From NCBI GenBank assembly GCA_965220305.1, contig OZ244817.1:4154001-4218000 (forward strand): a stretch of DNA of 64,000 nt. The letters run 5' to 3'. The translations under genes and the position numbers were made by a program. How positions within the stretch are numbered: the first letter of the stretch is position 1; every line of letters begins with the position of its first letter. This document shows, piece by piece, positions 52,758 through 62,816 of this stretch. Source of the DNA: G965220305 sp965220305. GTDB taxonomy: Bacteria > Chloroflexota > Dehalococcoidia > Lucifugimonadales > UBA3495. Below the pieces are notes generated by a model, which saw nothing but the letters and a program-made list of their open reading frames with translations, ran no database searches and had not been told where the DNA came from.

Positions 52758-55336
52758 AAATCACCATTCCCGAGCTATGTCTCGTGGCGTTAATCGGCCC
52801 AACCGGGTCGGGGAAGTCTTCATTCGCCGCCAAACACTTCCAGCCCACCGAAGTGGTGTCTTCCGACGCCTGCCGAGGGATGGTGGCGGACGACGCCAAC
52901 GATCAGGCGGCAACGCCCGACGCCTTTGCGTTGCTCAACTTCATTGCGGCGACACGGCTACGGGCTGGGCGCCTGACCGTCATCGATGCAACCAGCGTAC
53001 AGGCACAGGCGCGCAAGTCTTTGGTTGAACTCGCCCGGGAGCACGACTGCCTGCCGGTGGCTATAGTGCTGAACATGCCGGAGGCAGTGTGCGTGGCCCG
53101 CAACAAGGAGCGTCCCGACCGTCCCTTCGGGCGGAGGGTTGTGCGGCAGCAGTCGGAACAACTCAGGCGGTCGCTCCGGGGGCTAAAACGCGAGGGTTTC
53201 CGTTCCGTGCTCGTGCTCAACTCGCCTGAAGAGGTGGACGCGGTCACCATTGAGCGTGTGCCGATGTGGACCAACCTTCAGCACGAGCACGGGCCCTTTG
53301 ACATCATCGGAGACGTTCACGGGTGCTACGACGAGCTAGTTGCTCTTCTGGAACGGCTGGGGTACGAATTGACAAGCCGCGCCGACCCAGTTGGGGGAAC
53401 CGGACTTTCCGTCACCCACCGGCAGGGGCGCAAGGCCATCTTTGTCGGAGACCTGGTTGACCGAGGTCCGGGCGTCGCCAAGGTGCTCAACCTGGTTATG
53501 AGCATGGTGGCGGATGGCGTGGCTTTGTGCGTCGCGGGAAACCACGAGTCCAAGCTCCTCCGTAAGCTCCGGGGCCGGAACGTGCAAATATCCCACGGAC
53601 TGGAAGAATCACTGGCGCAGCTAGAAATGGAGTCTCCGGAATTCCAGCACCAGGCAACGACCTTCTTGGATGGGCTAATCAGCCACTATGTCCTTGACGG
53701 CGGGGAACTGGTAGTGGCCCACGCGGGTATGAAAGAGGAATACCAGGGTCGTGCCTCCGCCCGGGTCCGGGACTTCTGCCTCTACGGCGAGACCACGGGG
53801 GAAACGGACGAGTGGGGTCTCCCGGTGCGTTCCAACTGGGCCGCCAGCTATCGGGGGCGGGCTATGGTGGTTTACGGACACACTCCGGTAGTGGAGCCCG
53901 CCTGGCTCAACCGTACCATCAACGTCGATACGGGCTGTGTCTTTGGGGGTAAGCTGACCGCCCTCAGGTACCCGGAGAATGAACTGGTGTCGGTCCCAGC
54001 GGCCCGAGTCTACTACGAGCCGGCGAAGCCGCTCGCCGAGCCTGCCCAGCGGGAAGAGTCCTCCTTGCCGGCCCAAGCCCGTGACGGGAATTTCCTTGAC
54101 ATTGACGATGTGCTGGGGAAGCGAATCGTGGCGACGCGGCTGCGAGGCAATATTACGGTGCGGGAGGAGAACGCGGCGGCGGCCCTGGAGGTGATGAGCC
54201 GTTTCGCCCTGGACCCCCGCTGGCTGGTGTACCTTCCGCCAACGATTTCGCCGTGTGACACGTCCAAACGTCCCGACGTGCTGGAGCATCCGTCAGAGGT
54301 GTTTAGCTACTTCCGCAACAACGGCGTGTCCAGGGTAATCTGCGAAGAGAAACACATGGGGTCGCGGGCCATCGTGGTGGTGGGCCGGGATGCCTCAGCC
54401 ATCGAGCGTAGGTTCGGCATCGCCGGGGAAGATGTAGGCGCGTGCTACACCCGGACGGGACGAAGGTTTTTTGAAGACGGCCCCCTGGAAGCCCAGTTTC
54501 TGGAGCGTGTCCGTGGGGCGATTACCGACGCCGGACTTTGGGAGGAGTTGGGGACCGACTGGGTAGTGTTGGACTGTGAGCTGATGCCGTGGTCCGTAAA
54601 AGCGCAGGAGCTACTCCGGGAGCAGTACGCGGCGGTTGGTATGGCGGCGCGGACCACCCTAACAGCCCAGAAAGAGCTTCTTCAGCAGACTGCGGCGCGC
54701 GGCATCGATGCTGGTGAGACCCTGCTGCGGGTCGAAGAGCGGCTACGCCTGGCGCAACTCTACAGCGACTCCTACGCCCGGTACTGCTGGCCGGTAACGT
54801 CCCTCGCCGACATCAGACTTGCCCCATTCCATCTGCTGGCGAGCGAAGGCCGGGTGCACACCGACGAGGACCACCTGTGGCACATGAAAGTAGCCTCACG
54901 CCTGTGTCAAGCCGACCCCGCGCTCCTTCAGCTTACCAAGCATATCGTGGTGGACCTGAATGCCTCAGATGCCTCGGATGAAATTGAGGCTACCCAATGG
55001 TGGGGCGAACTCACCAGCCAGGGCGGGGAGGGCATGGTGGTGAAGCCGATGGCCTTTGTCGCCAATGGCAAACGAGGTCTCGTGCAACCCGCCATGAAGT
55101 GCCGTGGTCCCGAGTATCTCCGCATCATCTACGGGCCTGAATACACCCTGCCGGAAAATATCGAGCGTCTGAGAAACCGGGGCCTGTCAGCCAAGCGGTC
55201 GTTGGCCCTGCGCGAGTTCGCCCTGGGAGTAGAAGGGCTGCAACGTTTTGTCGAGCGGGAGCCCCTCTACCGGGTGCATCAGTGCGTCTTTGCAGTGCTG
55301 GCCCTGGAAAGCGAGCCGGTTGACCCGAGGCTATGA
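52754..55336 (+). CDS. pnkp: Polynucleotide kinase-phosphatase/ligase Pnkp
   Basis: An 860-residue three-domain RNA-repair enzyme of the usual length. The kinase domain has P-loop GPTGSGKSS (residues 15-23). The phosphatase domain is a metallophosphoesterase with GDVHGCYDE (186), GDLVDRGP (232) and GNHES (262). The adenylyltransferase/ligase domain has the motif K-H-M-G with Lys533 as the likely AMP-accepting residue. It heals 5'-OH and 2',3'-cyclic phosphate ends and seals RNA with Hen1. The start overlaps the hen1 stop by 4 nt. Confidence 0.94.
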   Translation: MKITIPELCLVALIGPTGSGKSSFAAKHFQPTEVVSSDACRGMVADDANDQAATPDAFALLNFIAATRLRAGRLTVIDATSVQAQARKSLVELAREHDCLPVAIVLNMPEAVCVARNKERPDRPFGRRVVRQQSEQLRRSLRGLKREGFRSVLVLNSPEEVDAVTIERVPMWTNLQHEHGPFDIIGDVHGCYDELVALLERLGYELTSRADPVGGTGLSVTHRQGRKAIFVGDLVDRGPGVAKVLNLVMSMVADGVALCVAGNHESKLLRKLRGRNVQISHGLEESLAQLEMESPEFQHQATTFLDGLISHYVLDGGELVVAHAGMKEEYQGRASARVRDFCLYGETTGETDEWGLPVRSNWAASYRGRAMVVYGHTPVVEPAWLNRTINVDTGCVFGGKLTALRYPENELVSVPAARVYYEPAKPLAEPAQREESSLPAQARDGNFLDIDDVLGKRIVATRLRGNITVREENAAAALEVMSRFALDPRWLVYLPPTISPCDTSKRPDVLEHPSEVFSYFRNNGVSRVICEEKHMGSRAIVVVGRDASAIERRFGIAGEDVGACYTRTGRRFFEDGPLEAQFLERVRGAITDAGLWEELGTDWVVLDCELMPWSVKAQELLREQYAAVGMAARTTLTAQKELLQQTAARGIDAGETLLRVEERLRLAQLYSDSYARYCWPVTSLADIRLAPFHLLASEGRVHTDEDHLWHMKVASRLCQADPALLQLTKHIVVDLNASDASDEIEATQWWGELTSQGGEGMVVKPMAFVANGKRGLVQPAMKCRGPEYLRIIYGPEYTLPENIERLRNRGLSAKRSLALREFALGVEGLQRFVEREPLYRVHQCVFAVLALESEPVDPRL

Positions 55337-55883
55337 GGCGCAATATGGAGAGGGGGCTGGCGGAAGGTGGCCGGGGACTCCGGACTGCCTTCGTCAGAAG
55401 TCCGGCAGACTTCGGTTGAATCTGGGATTGGAAGCACCGGCTGATTGGGATAACCCAAAAGCTGTGTCAGAATCGGATCACTCAATCCGGTGGTCCATCC
55501 TGGGCCCGAACTACAGGTGATTGTGTTGACTATCCGTGTCCTACGCCCGGAAGAAGCCGGTGTCGGGACAACCGCAGTTCTTGAGCTCTAATGGTATCAA
55601 TCTAGCTGGTCTTGCCGCCCTTGGAGCCGAATACGGCAGGGCCTGAGCGCCGACGTTAGCTTGGACTCGGCGCCCGGCGAGTTGATTATCTCCCCTGGAA
55701 CTCAAACCTAGCCCAAACGTAAGTACCGAGTGCCGCAGGTTTCGGGACGCCAAATCCCCCAATTTAGCTACGAATCGGCCCATTTTCGGCCAGAAATTCT
55801 GCCCCGACGGGCGGTTTTTTCTTACCCAAAACCCATATCCGATACGCTCGCTTGCGCATAACTGGCAGCCACCCGCGCCGGGT
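55337..55883. other. Intergenic, nothing recognised
   Basis: About 545 bp between convergent genes. No clear terminator hairpin or gene is seen. Confidence 0.4.
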
Positions 55884-56273
55884 TTAGGAGTCTTCTGGTA
55901 TCACACGGAAGATTCGTCCTGTTGTCCTGAGCGCTTCGACGCTCCAGGGCTTCCCCACCCCGGCAACCAGCCATTCTAGAATGGACCACAGGTCCTGGTC
56001 GGTTTGATCCGTATTCATTGGTTCGAGCCCCGGGACCAGCGCGGCGATTTCTACCCCCGACGGGAACGGACGCCCGGATCGGCCAATGAAAATCAACTCG
56101 TAGACTCGCCCATCAACATCCAGCAATCCAGGCGCGTCCAGTGGCTTGTCCGCCAGGTCAAATGTCGCGGCCAAGAATGCAGCGAACTCCGGGTAATGAC
56201 CGACGTCTGGGTCGGTCAACAGGGGTACGCTGCGCGTGCCTGACGGCCGTTCGGTTATTCGGGCGACAGTCAT
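55884..56273 (-). CDS. Hypothetical protein coupled to the dehalogenase gene
   Basis: A 129-residue protein with no family I recognise. It contains VYELIFIGRSGRPFPSGVEI and an ILEWLVAGVGKPWSVEAL segment. Its ATG at 56273 overlaps the dehalogenase stop (ATGA), so it is translated with it. No signal peptide or membrane segment. Confidence 0.6.
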   Translation of the reverse strand: MTVARITERPSGTRSVPLLTDPDVGHYPEFAAFLAATFDLADKPLDAPGLLDVDGRVYELIFIGRSGRPFPSGVEIAALVPGLEPMNTDQTDQDLWSILEWLVAGVGKPWSVEALRTTGRIFRVIPEDS

Positions 56274-57217
56274 GGGTTCAACCGTTGCTGTTTTGAAAGG
56301 TGCCGCGACGCGAAATCAACCAGGATCTGGCCAATTTCGGCGCCGGAGTCTTCCTGAAGGAAGTGCTTGCCGGTGACCAGGTGTGGGCCCTCGGCGTGGG
56401 GCCACACGTCATGCCATCTCGCACCGATAACGTCTGCGGTGAATACCTCGTCTTCCCTTCCCCAAAGGACGATCGCCGGAATGTTAAGTTCACGGACCCC
56501 GGCTTCAAGCCACTGGAAGCGTTCTCCCGTGATATCGGTGCTCGGATCAACAGGTATCGAGCGGGGCCACTGCCAAGCCAGTCGCCGGTCGTCCGGGTCG
56601 GGCAACACCGCTTCGTAAGCCGGTAGCGCATCCGCCCGGCAGCGTTCCCGATCGACGACCGAGAGATAGATGCCGCGCCCCGGAAAACCACCTTGGCGCG
56701 CCAGAATGTAAGGGCCGACGATTGGCGCATGCATCAGCCGCCACGGCAGGAGCTGGCGGTGGAATTCCGCAGCGGGTGTCCGCCAGGCCCAGGTCGACAT
56801 AACGGCAACCGCGGCGGCCCGTTGTGGCCGGGTAAGCAAGGTGGCCAAGCCGGTCGGGCCGCCCCAGTCGTGACAGACGAAGAAAATGCCGTTGAGGTCA
56901 AGCTGGTCAATCAATGCGACCAGATTAGCCGCGTGGTTGTCCAGGCTGTGCGCGCTGGCGCTGTGCGGATGCTCCGACAGGCCGAAACCAATCTGGTCGG
57001 GCACGATCACTCGATAACCTGCCGTGAGTAGCGGCGGAATGGTGTCGCGCCACAGGTAGCCCCAGGTGGGATTGCCGTGCAACAGCAGCACGGGCGGCGC
57101 GTCGGGCGGACCTTCGTCGATGTAGTGCATTCGCCAACCGTTGACGTTGGCGAATTTCGACTGGAACGGGTAACGGCTCGCCACATGCGGGTCGAGGTCG
57201 CTAATTGTACGTGTCAC
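56270..57217 (-). CDS. Haloalkane dehalogenase-like alpha/beta hydrolase
   Basis: A 315-residue alpha/beta hydrolase. The nucleophile is an Asp in CHDWGG (Asp117) followed by Trp118; HGNPTWGYLWR carries the Asn, and the two can bind halide as in haloalkane dehalogenases. An acid lies in WGREDEVFT and the base His in GKHFLQEDSG. The known reaction is hydrolytic removal of halide from haloalkanes; epoxide hydrolases are the alternative but lack this N/W pair. GTG 57217 is the likely start; a weak TTG 57268 also exists. It sits in the transporter transcription unit. Confidence 0.82.
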   Translation of the reverse strand: MTRTISDLDPHVASRYPFQSKFANVNGWRMHYIDEGPPDAPPVLLLHGNPTWGYLWRDTIPPLLTAGYRVIVPDQIGFGLSEHPHSASAHSLDNHAANLVALIDQLDLNGIFFVCHDWGGPTGLATLLTRPQRAAAVAVMSTWAWRTPAAEFHRQLLPWRLMHAPIVGPYILARQGGFPGRGIYLSVVDRERCRADALPAYEAVLPDPDDRRLAWQWPRSIPVDPSTDITGERFQWLEAGVRELNIPAIVLWGREDEVFTADVIGARWHDVWPHAEGPHLVTGKHFLQEDSGAEIGQILVDFASRHLSKQQRLNP

Positions 57218-57298
57218 GGTGTCATTCCGATTGCCCCTCAGGGAGCATTGCAGCCTGTTCCTGTTCAACGGGTTTGGTGTAAGCCTTGACCCCCCCTC

Positions 57299-58198
57299 TT
57301 AGACGTTCTTGAGCTTCGGGTCCAATTTATCCCGCAGCCAGTCACCCAGCAGGTTCATGGACAGCACCGTCAGCACAATGGCCAACGTGGGGAAGAAGAA
57401 CACCCACCAGTTGGTTACTATCAGACCCCGACCATCGGCTACCATTAGTCCCCAGGCCGGATTCGGTCGGGGGATGCCCGCGCCCAGGAAACTGAGGGTG
57501 GACTCCAATAGGATTACCTGGCCTATTTCCAGGGTTGCCAGAACTATAATGGTGTTGATTACGTTGGGGAAGATGTGCCGGGTGATGATGCGGAAGTTGG
57601 ATGCGCCTGAAACTCTAGCCTTGGACACGAAGTCTTGAGATTTTAGCGCCAAGACCTCTCCCCGCACCAGCCTGGCGTAGCGGGTCCAAAGCAGCAACGC
57701 GACAACGAGAATTACCGTGCCAAAGCTGGGGCCGAATACCGCCACCAATACCAGCGCGATCAAGATGGATTGCAGAGAAAGTTTGATGTCCACCAGCCGC
57801 ATTACTATGTGGTCCCACCAACCGCCGAAATAGCCCGCCACCAGACCGAGGGCAGTTCCGATGAAGCCTCCAAACAAGATGGAAACCACGGACACGGTCA
57901 GGGAGATTCGCGCGCCGTAGATGATGCGGCTCAGCATGTCCCTGCCCAACCTATCAGTGCCCAGGGGATGGGCCCAGGAACCACCTTCAAAACCCACCGG
58001 GGCCACCAGGCGTTCCTTCAAGCTGCCGCCGTCAACGGGATCGTAGGGGGAGACCCAGTTGGCGAAAACTGCCGGTATCACCAATAAGACTAGAAGTATC
58101 GTGATCGGAAGCAGAGGGTACCGTCTGGCCTGTTGGACGACCCTCAATGCTCCAGGTAATTGCTTGTGTCGGGGTTGGGATACCGATGCTTCAGCCAT
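57299..58198 (-). CDS. ABC transporter permease, DppC/OppC type
   Basis: A 299-residue inner-membrane permease. It has HPLGTDRLGRDMLSRIIYGARISL, typical of DppC/OppC, and the ATPase-docking EAA loop around SKARVSGASNFRIITRHIFPN, then GLMVADGRG. About six membrane segments. It is second in the permease pair; together with DppB and the lipoprotein it imports peptides, nickel or small organic solutes. Confidence 0.9.
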   Translation of the reverse strand: MAEASVSQPRHKQLPGALRVVQQARRYPLLPITILLVLLVIPAVFANWVSPYDPVDGGSLKERLVAPVGFEGGSWAHPLGTDRLGRDMLSRIIYGARISLTVSVVSILFGGFIGTALGLVAGYFGGWWDHIVMRLVDIKLSLQSILIALVLVAVFGPSFGTVILVVALLLWTRYARLVRGEVLALKSQDFVSKARVSGASNFRIITRHIFPNVINTIIVLATLEIGQVILLESTLSFLGAGIPRPNPAWGLMVADGRGLIVTNWWVFFFPTLAIVLTVLSMNLLGDWLRDKLDPKLKNV

Positions 58199-58236
58199 TT
58201 GTCCTCCCTTTGGATGCCTTGGGGACGGAAGATCGC

Positions 58237-59157
58237 CTAACTATAGCGAATGCGGGGGTCCAGATAGGCGTACATGATGTCTACCAGCAGACTGGCGGCG
58301 ATATAAATAAAGGCGAAGAATACCACCACTGTTTGCACTACCATGAAATCGCGGGCTCTAAGAGCGTCGATAGCCAGCAGGCCTACTCCGGGCCAGGCGA
58401 AGATCGTCTCTATAACCACCGATCCGGTGACAAATCCGCCCAGGATAAGGCCGAAGTAGGTGAGAGGGGCCAGGGCAGCGTTGCGCAGGCAGTGTTTCCA
58501 AATTACCTTCCACTCGGATACACCCTTGACCCGCGCCAGCTTTACATATTCGGTGTCCAGCACCTCCAGCATGGAGGAGCGGGTCAGACGGGCTACCGCC
58601 GCAACCTGAAACCATCCCAGGGATACTGCCGGGAGAATCATGTGGCTGATGCCTCCTTTGCCCGAGGTAGGCACCAACGAAAAAGTCACCGCAAAGATCC
58701 ACATCAGAATCAAGCCGATGGCGAAGGATGGGGCGGATTGACCGATTAGGGCAATTACTTTAGCCACGTAGTCGTAGCCGCTGTCCTTTTTCACCGCGGC
58801 TATGACCCCGATGGGCAAGGCCATGATGGCGCTTACCAGCAACGAGAAAACGGCCAACTGCAGAGTCGCGGGCAGCCGGCTTACCACCAACTCCCGGGCG
58901 GTTAAGCCGGGCCATTTAATCGAGTCGCCGAAGTTTCCCTTGGCGGCGTTACCCAGAAAGACAAGATACTGTACGTGCAATGGACGGTCCAACCCCCAGG
59001 TGGCCTTGACCCTCGCGAAGTCTTCCTCCGTAGCTTCGTCGGGCAACAACATTTCCAGGGGGTCTCCCGTGACCCGGCTCAGGCTGAAGATGATTAAGCT
59101 TACAAAAAACAGGACTATGACGGCGTGGGATAGTCGGATCAGGATGTACCGTTGCAT
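58237..59157 (-). CDS. ABC transporter permease, DppB/OppB type
   Basis: A 306-residue permease with the N-terminal YILIRLSHAVIVLFFVSLI segment, LGLDRPLHVQY-like WGLDRPLHVQYLVFLGN, the EAA loop KLARVKGVSEWKVIWKHCLRN and a GGFVTGSVVIETIFAWPGVG motif. It lies 38 bp upstream of the DppC gene and downstream of the binding protein, in one direction. Confidence 0.9.
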   Translation of the reverse strand: MQRYILIRLSHAVIVLFFVSLIIFSLSRVTGDPLEMLLPDEATEEDFARVKATWGLDRPLHVQYLVFLGNAAKGNFGDSIKWPGLTARELVVSRLPATLQLAVFSLLVSAIMALPIGVIAAVKKDSGYDYVAKVIALIGQSAPSFAIGLILMWIFAVTFSLVPTSGKGGISHMILPAVSLGWFQVAAVARLTRSSMLEVLDTEYVKLARVKGVSEWKVIWKHCLRNAALAPLTYFGLILGGFVTGSVVIETIFAWPGVGLLAIDALRARDFMVVQTVVVFFAFIYIAASLLVDIMYAYLDPRIRYS

Positions 59158-59295
59158 CAGCTTTCTCCACGGGTAACGGCTGAGTCATGGCTAAACTGGA
59201 GTTTTGGGTAAGGCTGGCCTCGTAAGAGAAGCCAGCCCATTAGCGTAAACCTTATCGAGCGCCAAGAAAGATGGATGCGCCGCTTGTTTTAGGCG

Positions 59296-61110
59296 CTACT
59301 CCAGGACTGCCTTGACAAACTCCAGGTCCCGTGTGCCGTGGATGCCGATGGTCTTATACTCGGCCACTACGTTGGGGTCGTAGGTAAAGGCGTTGAAGAT
59401 CCAAGCGATGGGAACATAGCCGAACTCCTGCTGTGCGAAGTCCAACATTTCTATTTCAAGCTGCCCACGTTCTTCCCGATCTGTGGAATCCAGAATGCGG
59501 CTGAATCGTGCGTCCTGACTCGGGTGCTCAAATCCGCCCACACTGGCATTCTTGCCATCGGGCCATTTCGCGATGAAGTGGACTCCGGCTCGGTTCCAAA
59601 TTAGCGGGTCCCAACGGCTGGTCCCGATCCAGGTGGCAACTCCCATATTCTTCTCGTCCCTACCACGATATTGCGGTCGGACGGCGCCAAACTCGGTCTC
59701 GACAATTTCCGCGTCGATACCGATGCGCCCCCAGTCCAGGGACACCGCGTCCACTACGTCCCTAGCCATGGGGGCTGCCGGACGGTCGTAGGAGTTCATC
59801 TTGATGGTGAACCCCTCGGGGAAACCCGCGTCAGCCAAAAGCTGCTTGGCTTTGTCCGGGTCGTAGACGTAGTTCTCTTCGTACCACTTAAACCGTTCAT
59901 CGTAAAGCGGTTGCCATTCGGGGCCAGTCATGCCGCTGGGTATCATGCTGGCGTGCATAAAGATGCTGGGCATAAGCTCGTCGGTTGGCGCGAACAGGGC
60001 CTCAAAAATGTCCGCCCGGTTGATAGCGATGTTGAGGGCCTGGCGAACTTCTTTTTTGAGGAAGGGGTTATCGGGATCATAGCTGGGCCGCTCTTCCAGG
60101 TACTGACCAGCAAAGAGCAGGTAAAGAGTATTACTGGGAACGGAGGTGGAGACTGTGACCATCCCCCTATCCCCGGCTACCTCCCGTTGCTCAGGAAGCA
60201 ACTGGGCTATGTGGGCCTCGCCTGCCAGGAGTTGGGCCAAGCGAGTTGTCGGTTCCGGAGTGAACTTGTACTCCAACTCCGGGAAATCGGGGGTGACCCG
60301 GTAGTGCTCATAGGGCACCCGCTCGTACACGTAACCCTCGCCCAGGTTGTGCTCAAGTAGCTGGTAGGGACCGGTGCCAACGGGGTTGTCCCGTGGACCC
60401 TCTACCCTTCCTTCCGCGTCGAAGTGGGCTTTGCTGACAATCGTGAAGTCGATGATGCGGGACACGAAGAGGGGCCAGTCTAGCTGAGGGAAAGCCCAAT
60501 TGAAGGTGATTTCTTGAGGCCCGATTATGTCAAAATTGGATTCGGGGACTTCCGGGTTCAGGAAGGTCTTCCATTGGGCCACATAGGTGGTCACGGATTC
60601 TTCGGAGACCATCTTGGCGTAGGTGTTGACCACGTCCTCGGAAGTGAACTCGCCGTACCCCTTGTGCCACTGGACTCCTTCTTGCAACTGGAAAGTTACA
60701 CTGGAAAAGTCCGTGGACGTTTCCCACGACTTGGCCAACATGGGAGTGTATTCCAAGGTGTTGCGGTCGAATTGCAGCAGGTTTTCATACATTGGGTGTA
60801 CCGGCGGGAGAGACGATGGGGTCATGGCGTAAGGGTCAGTGGATTCAAAAGCCTGGACCGTTCCGGTGACAACCAGGCGGTCCACCTTGGGCTTGCCGCC
60901 GGTTGGCTCGGGCATGGCCGTGGGCCCGGGCATGGCTGTTGGGGCCATCCCATCACCAGTTGATGATGGAGCAGCGGGAGCAGGAGAAGTATCTGTGGAC
61001 GAGGCTGGTGCGGTTGTGGCTGCCGAACTGCAGGCTAGAGACACCAATAAAAACAGGGAACAAAACAGGGGCAAGAATATCGCCTGGGGACGTTTGAGCC
61101 TTTGGTACAT
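59296..61110 (-). CDS. ABC transporter substrate-binding lipoprotein (family 5)
   Basis: A 604-residue SBP_bac_5 protein. A lipoprotein signal ends in VSLACSS with Cys27, followed by a Ser/Pro/Ala-rich linker (residues 28-70). The body has LAKSWETSTDFSSVTFQLQEGV, the family motif GTGPYQL and VRQALNIAINRADI. ATG 61110 is preferred to an upstream codon because GGAGGTG precedes it. The ATPase genes (DppD/DppF) are not in this window, so they are elsewhere or shared. Confidence 0.9.
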   Translation of the reverse strand: MYQRLKRPQAIFLPLFCSLFLLVSLACSSAATTAPASSTDTSPAPAAPSSTGDGMAPTAMPGPTAMPEPTGGKPKVDRLVVTGTVQAFESTDPYAMTPSSLPPVHPMYENLLQFDRNTLEYTPMLAKSWETSTDFSSVTFQLQEGVQWHKGYGEFTSEDVVNTYAKMVSEESVTTYVAQWKTFLNPEVPESNFDIIGPQEITFNWAFPQLDWPLFVSRIIDFTIVSKAHFDAEGRVEGPRDNPVGTGPYQLLEHNLGEGYVYERVPYEHYRVTPDFPELEYKFTPEPTTRLAQLLAGEAHIAQLLPEQREVAGDRGMVTVSTSVPSNTLYLLFAGQYLEERPSYDPDNPFLKKEVRQALNIAINRADIFEALFAPTDELMPSIFMHASMIPSGMTGPEWQPLYDERFKWYEENYVYDPDKAKQLLADAGFPEGFTIKMNSYDRPAAPMARDVVDAVSLDWGRIGIDAEIVETEFGAVRPQYRGRDEKNMGVATWIGTSRWDPLIWNRAGVHFIAKWPDGKNASVGGFEHPSQDARFSRILDSTDREERGQLEIEMLDFAQQEFGYVPIAWIFNAFTYDPNVVAEYKTIGIHGTRDLEFVKAVLE

Positions 61111-61897
61111 GGAATTTACACCTCCAAATTTGGACATCCTTGACCGATTATCGGTCAGACCGGATACCTCAGCAGGTTATGCGCGTCAAATGTGACCCGA
61201 TGGATTTTTGCGGTCTAATCAACCTGCCGCGCGTTGACTCCACCATAGGCCAAGTCACCGCAGATTTATAGCTTATTAGCTGTTAAATGTCAACTAAGGG
61301 AATTGCAAAACTCAGCTTAGCCATGTTCCGATACCGAAACCGGCCATTTACCAGCGAAATCCGTCATCGAAAACCCCAGCGGTTATCCCTGCCCGCTCTA
61401 TCATTGCCCAGAGGAATTGGCGGCCCTGTCGGCAGAATGACCTGCATTGGATGAGCCCACGAAGAGGCTGAATCGGCGTTCACCACCGGGGGCTGCGGAA
61501 GTCCCGTGGTCAAGACGCGCAAAGTCTGGCGCCGGGTTCTTTCAAAAGTCACTGCTCCGGCATACTTCCGCTCACCCTGAGCTCGTCGAAGGGCCGGCCC
61601 GTGGTTCGACAGGCTCACCACCCCGCCTTCGCGGAGTGCAGGCTATGAGCGGTTTTCTAAGGACAATTGAAAGGCCCTGATGTCGTGGGTGGGGCATCGG
61701 CTGCGGGACCGCTCCTGCTGTTTTGTATCTCTTTGCGCGGTCCGCGTCGAAGTCCGTAGCCTCGGGCGGCATTAGCTCGCTGTTCCTATCGGGCGCAGCC
61801 GGTCTCGTGGCGGCAGAGAATTTCCCGGGGGCCCGGCAGCTAACGTCTGAAAACAGAAGCGCCGCCGGGGACGAAGGCCTGGAATACAACCCGCTGT
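61111..61897. other. Intergenic with one dispersed repeat
   Basis: About 790 bp between the transporter's start and the broken sdhB. It contains the repeat at 61571-61619; no gene is supported. Confidence 0.5.
61571..61619. repeat. Inverted repeat of the GGTTCGACAGGCTCA type
   Basis: CTCACCCTGAGCTCGTCGAA is followed by its partial complement GGTTCGACAGGCTCACC. This kind of short palindrome is widely dispersed in many environmental bacterial genomes; it is seen once here. Confidence 0.6.
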
Positions 61898-62544
61898 TTA
61901 GCGTCCCAATCGAAACAGGGCCTTCAGCTTGTCTGCCGCCACCTTCCGCTTCAGGCCCTGGATGGCGAGGGTGATGGGGATCCCCTTAGGGCAAACGGCG
62001 GTGCAATCGAAAATGGTGTGGCAACGCCACAGTCCTTGCTCACTGGCCACCGCCGGCAAATGTTGCCTTCCCGCGCCGTCCCGACTGTCTGAAACCAGCG
62101 TGAAGGCCCGGTTCAGGGCGGCTGGCCCCAGGAAGCCGGCGTCCAGGCCCACCACCGAGCAAGCGGAGTAGCAAAGGACACAATAGATGCATTCCCGGTG
62201 GGGGCTCACGGTCCGCCTTTCCTTGGAATCCGGTGACAGTACCACCGGCCCCTGAATATCCGGTCCCGGGGTGAAGCCGGGGTCTACACTTCGTAGCCTT
62301 TCAAAGAAGATTGCCGGGTCGGTTACCAAGTCCCTTACACGGGCAGGTGTCGCAACGGCTGCACCCGGACCGGGCCGCCGTTGTCACCGACCAGAGGACC
62401 AAGCAAGGTGCCGCAGGCCAGTCCCTCCTTGCCGTTTACAACCACGCCGCAGGTGCCGCACATCCCAACTCGGCAGGCCCGCCGGAAGGCCAACGAGGGG
62501 GGATTATAACCAGCCCGCAGGCCCAGTGTGACCCGCGACCCCAA
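61898..62544 (-). pseudogene. sdhB: Succinate dehydrogenase/fumarate reductase iron-sulfur subunit, truncated and frameshifted
   Basis: The minus strand reads SLAFRRACRVGMCGTCGVVV with the [2Fe-2S] Cys set, then LACGTLLG and QPLRHLPV and a stop; adding one base there (near 62333) restores LPVVRDLVTDPAIFFERL in the next frame. That part has the [4Fe-4S]/[3Fe-4S] clusters ECIYCVLCYSAC and CHTIFDCTAVCPKG and ends at 61898. The first ~35 residues of a normal SdhB are missing and no good start is seen. No sdhA or sdhC lies beside it. Pseudogene, or partly sequence error. Confidence 0.75.
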
Positions 62545-62621
62545 CCCTGGAGCTTTATGGGCGTGTGCGAACGCCGCCGGGCCGGACCACCGAACGGAAA
62601 CGTTTGGGCTGCAGTACTGAG

Positions 62622-62816
62622 TTAGTTACGGCGCCGTCGCGTGGGTGGGGAGTCATCCCCGCCCCGCTTGTTGACTACAACCAACCCCGCGACCACTACG
62701 GGGGCGGCCACCCATGTGGCTATCGCAGCCCACATCCACAGATTGAAACGGCCCGGCGAGTTGCGCCGGGCCTTCCAGGGAGACAATGCAGAGGAGAGTT
62801 GGCTGGTAAAGTGCAT
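62622..62816 (-). CDS. Small single-span membrane protein
   Basis: A 64-residue frame with one hydrophobic segment (WMWAAIATWVAAPVVVAGLV) and a basic Arg-rich C-terminus. ATG 62816 is 4 nt after the NYN gene's stop, so it could be translated with it. Hydrophobicity and position are the only support. Confidence 0.4.
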   Translation of the reverse strand: MHFTSQLSSALSPWKARRNSPGRFNLWMWAAIATWVAAPVVVAGLVVVNKRGGDDSPPTRRRRN

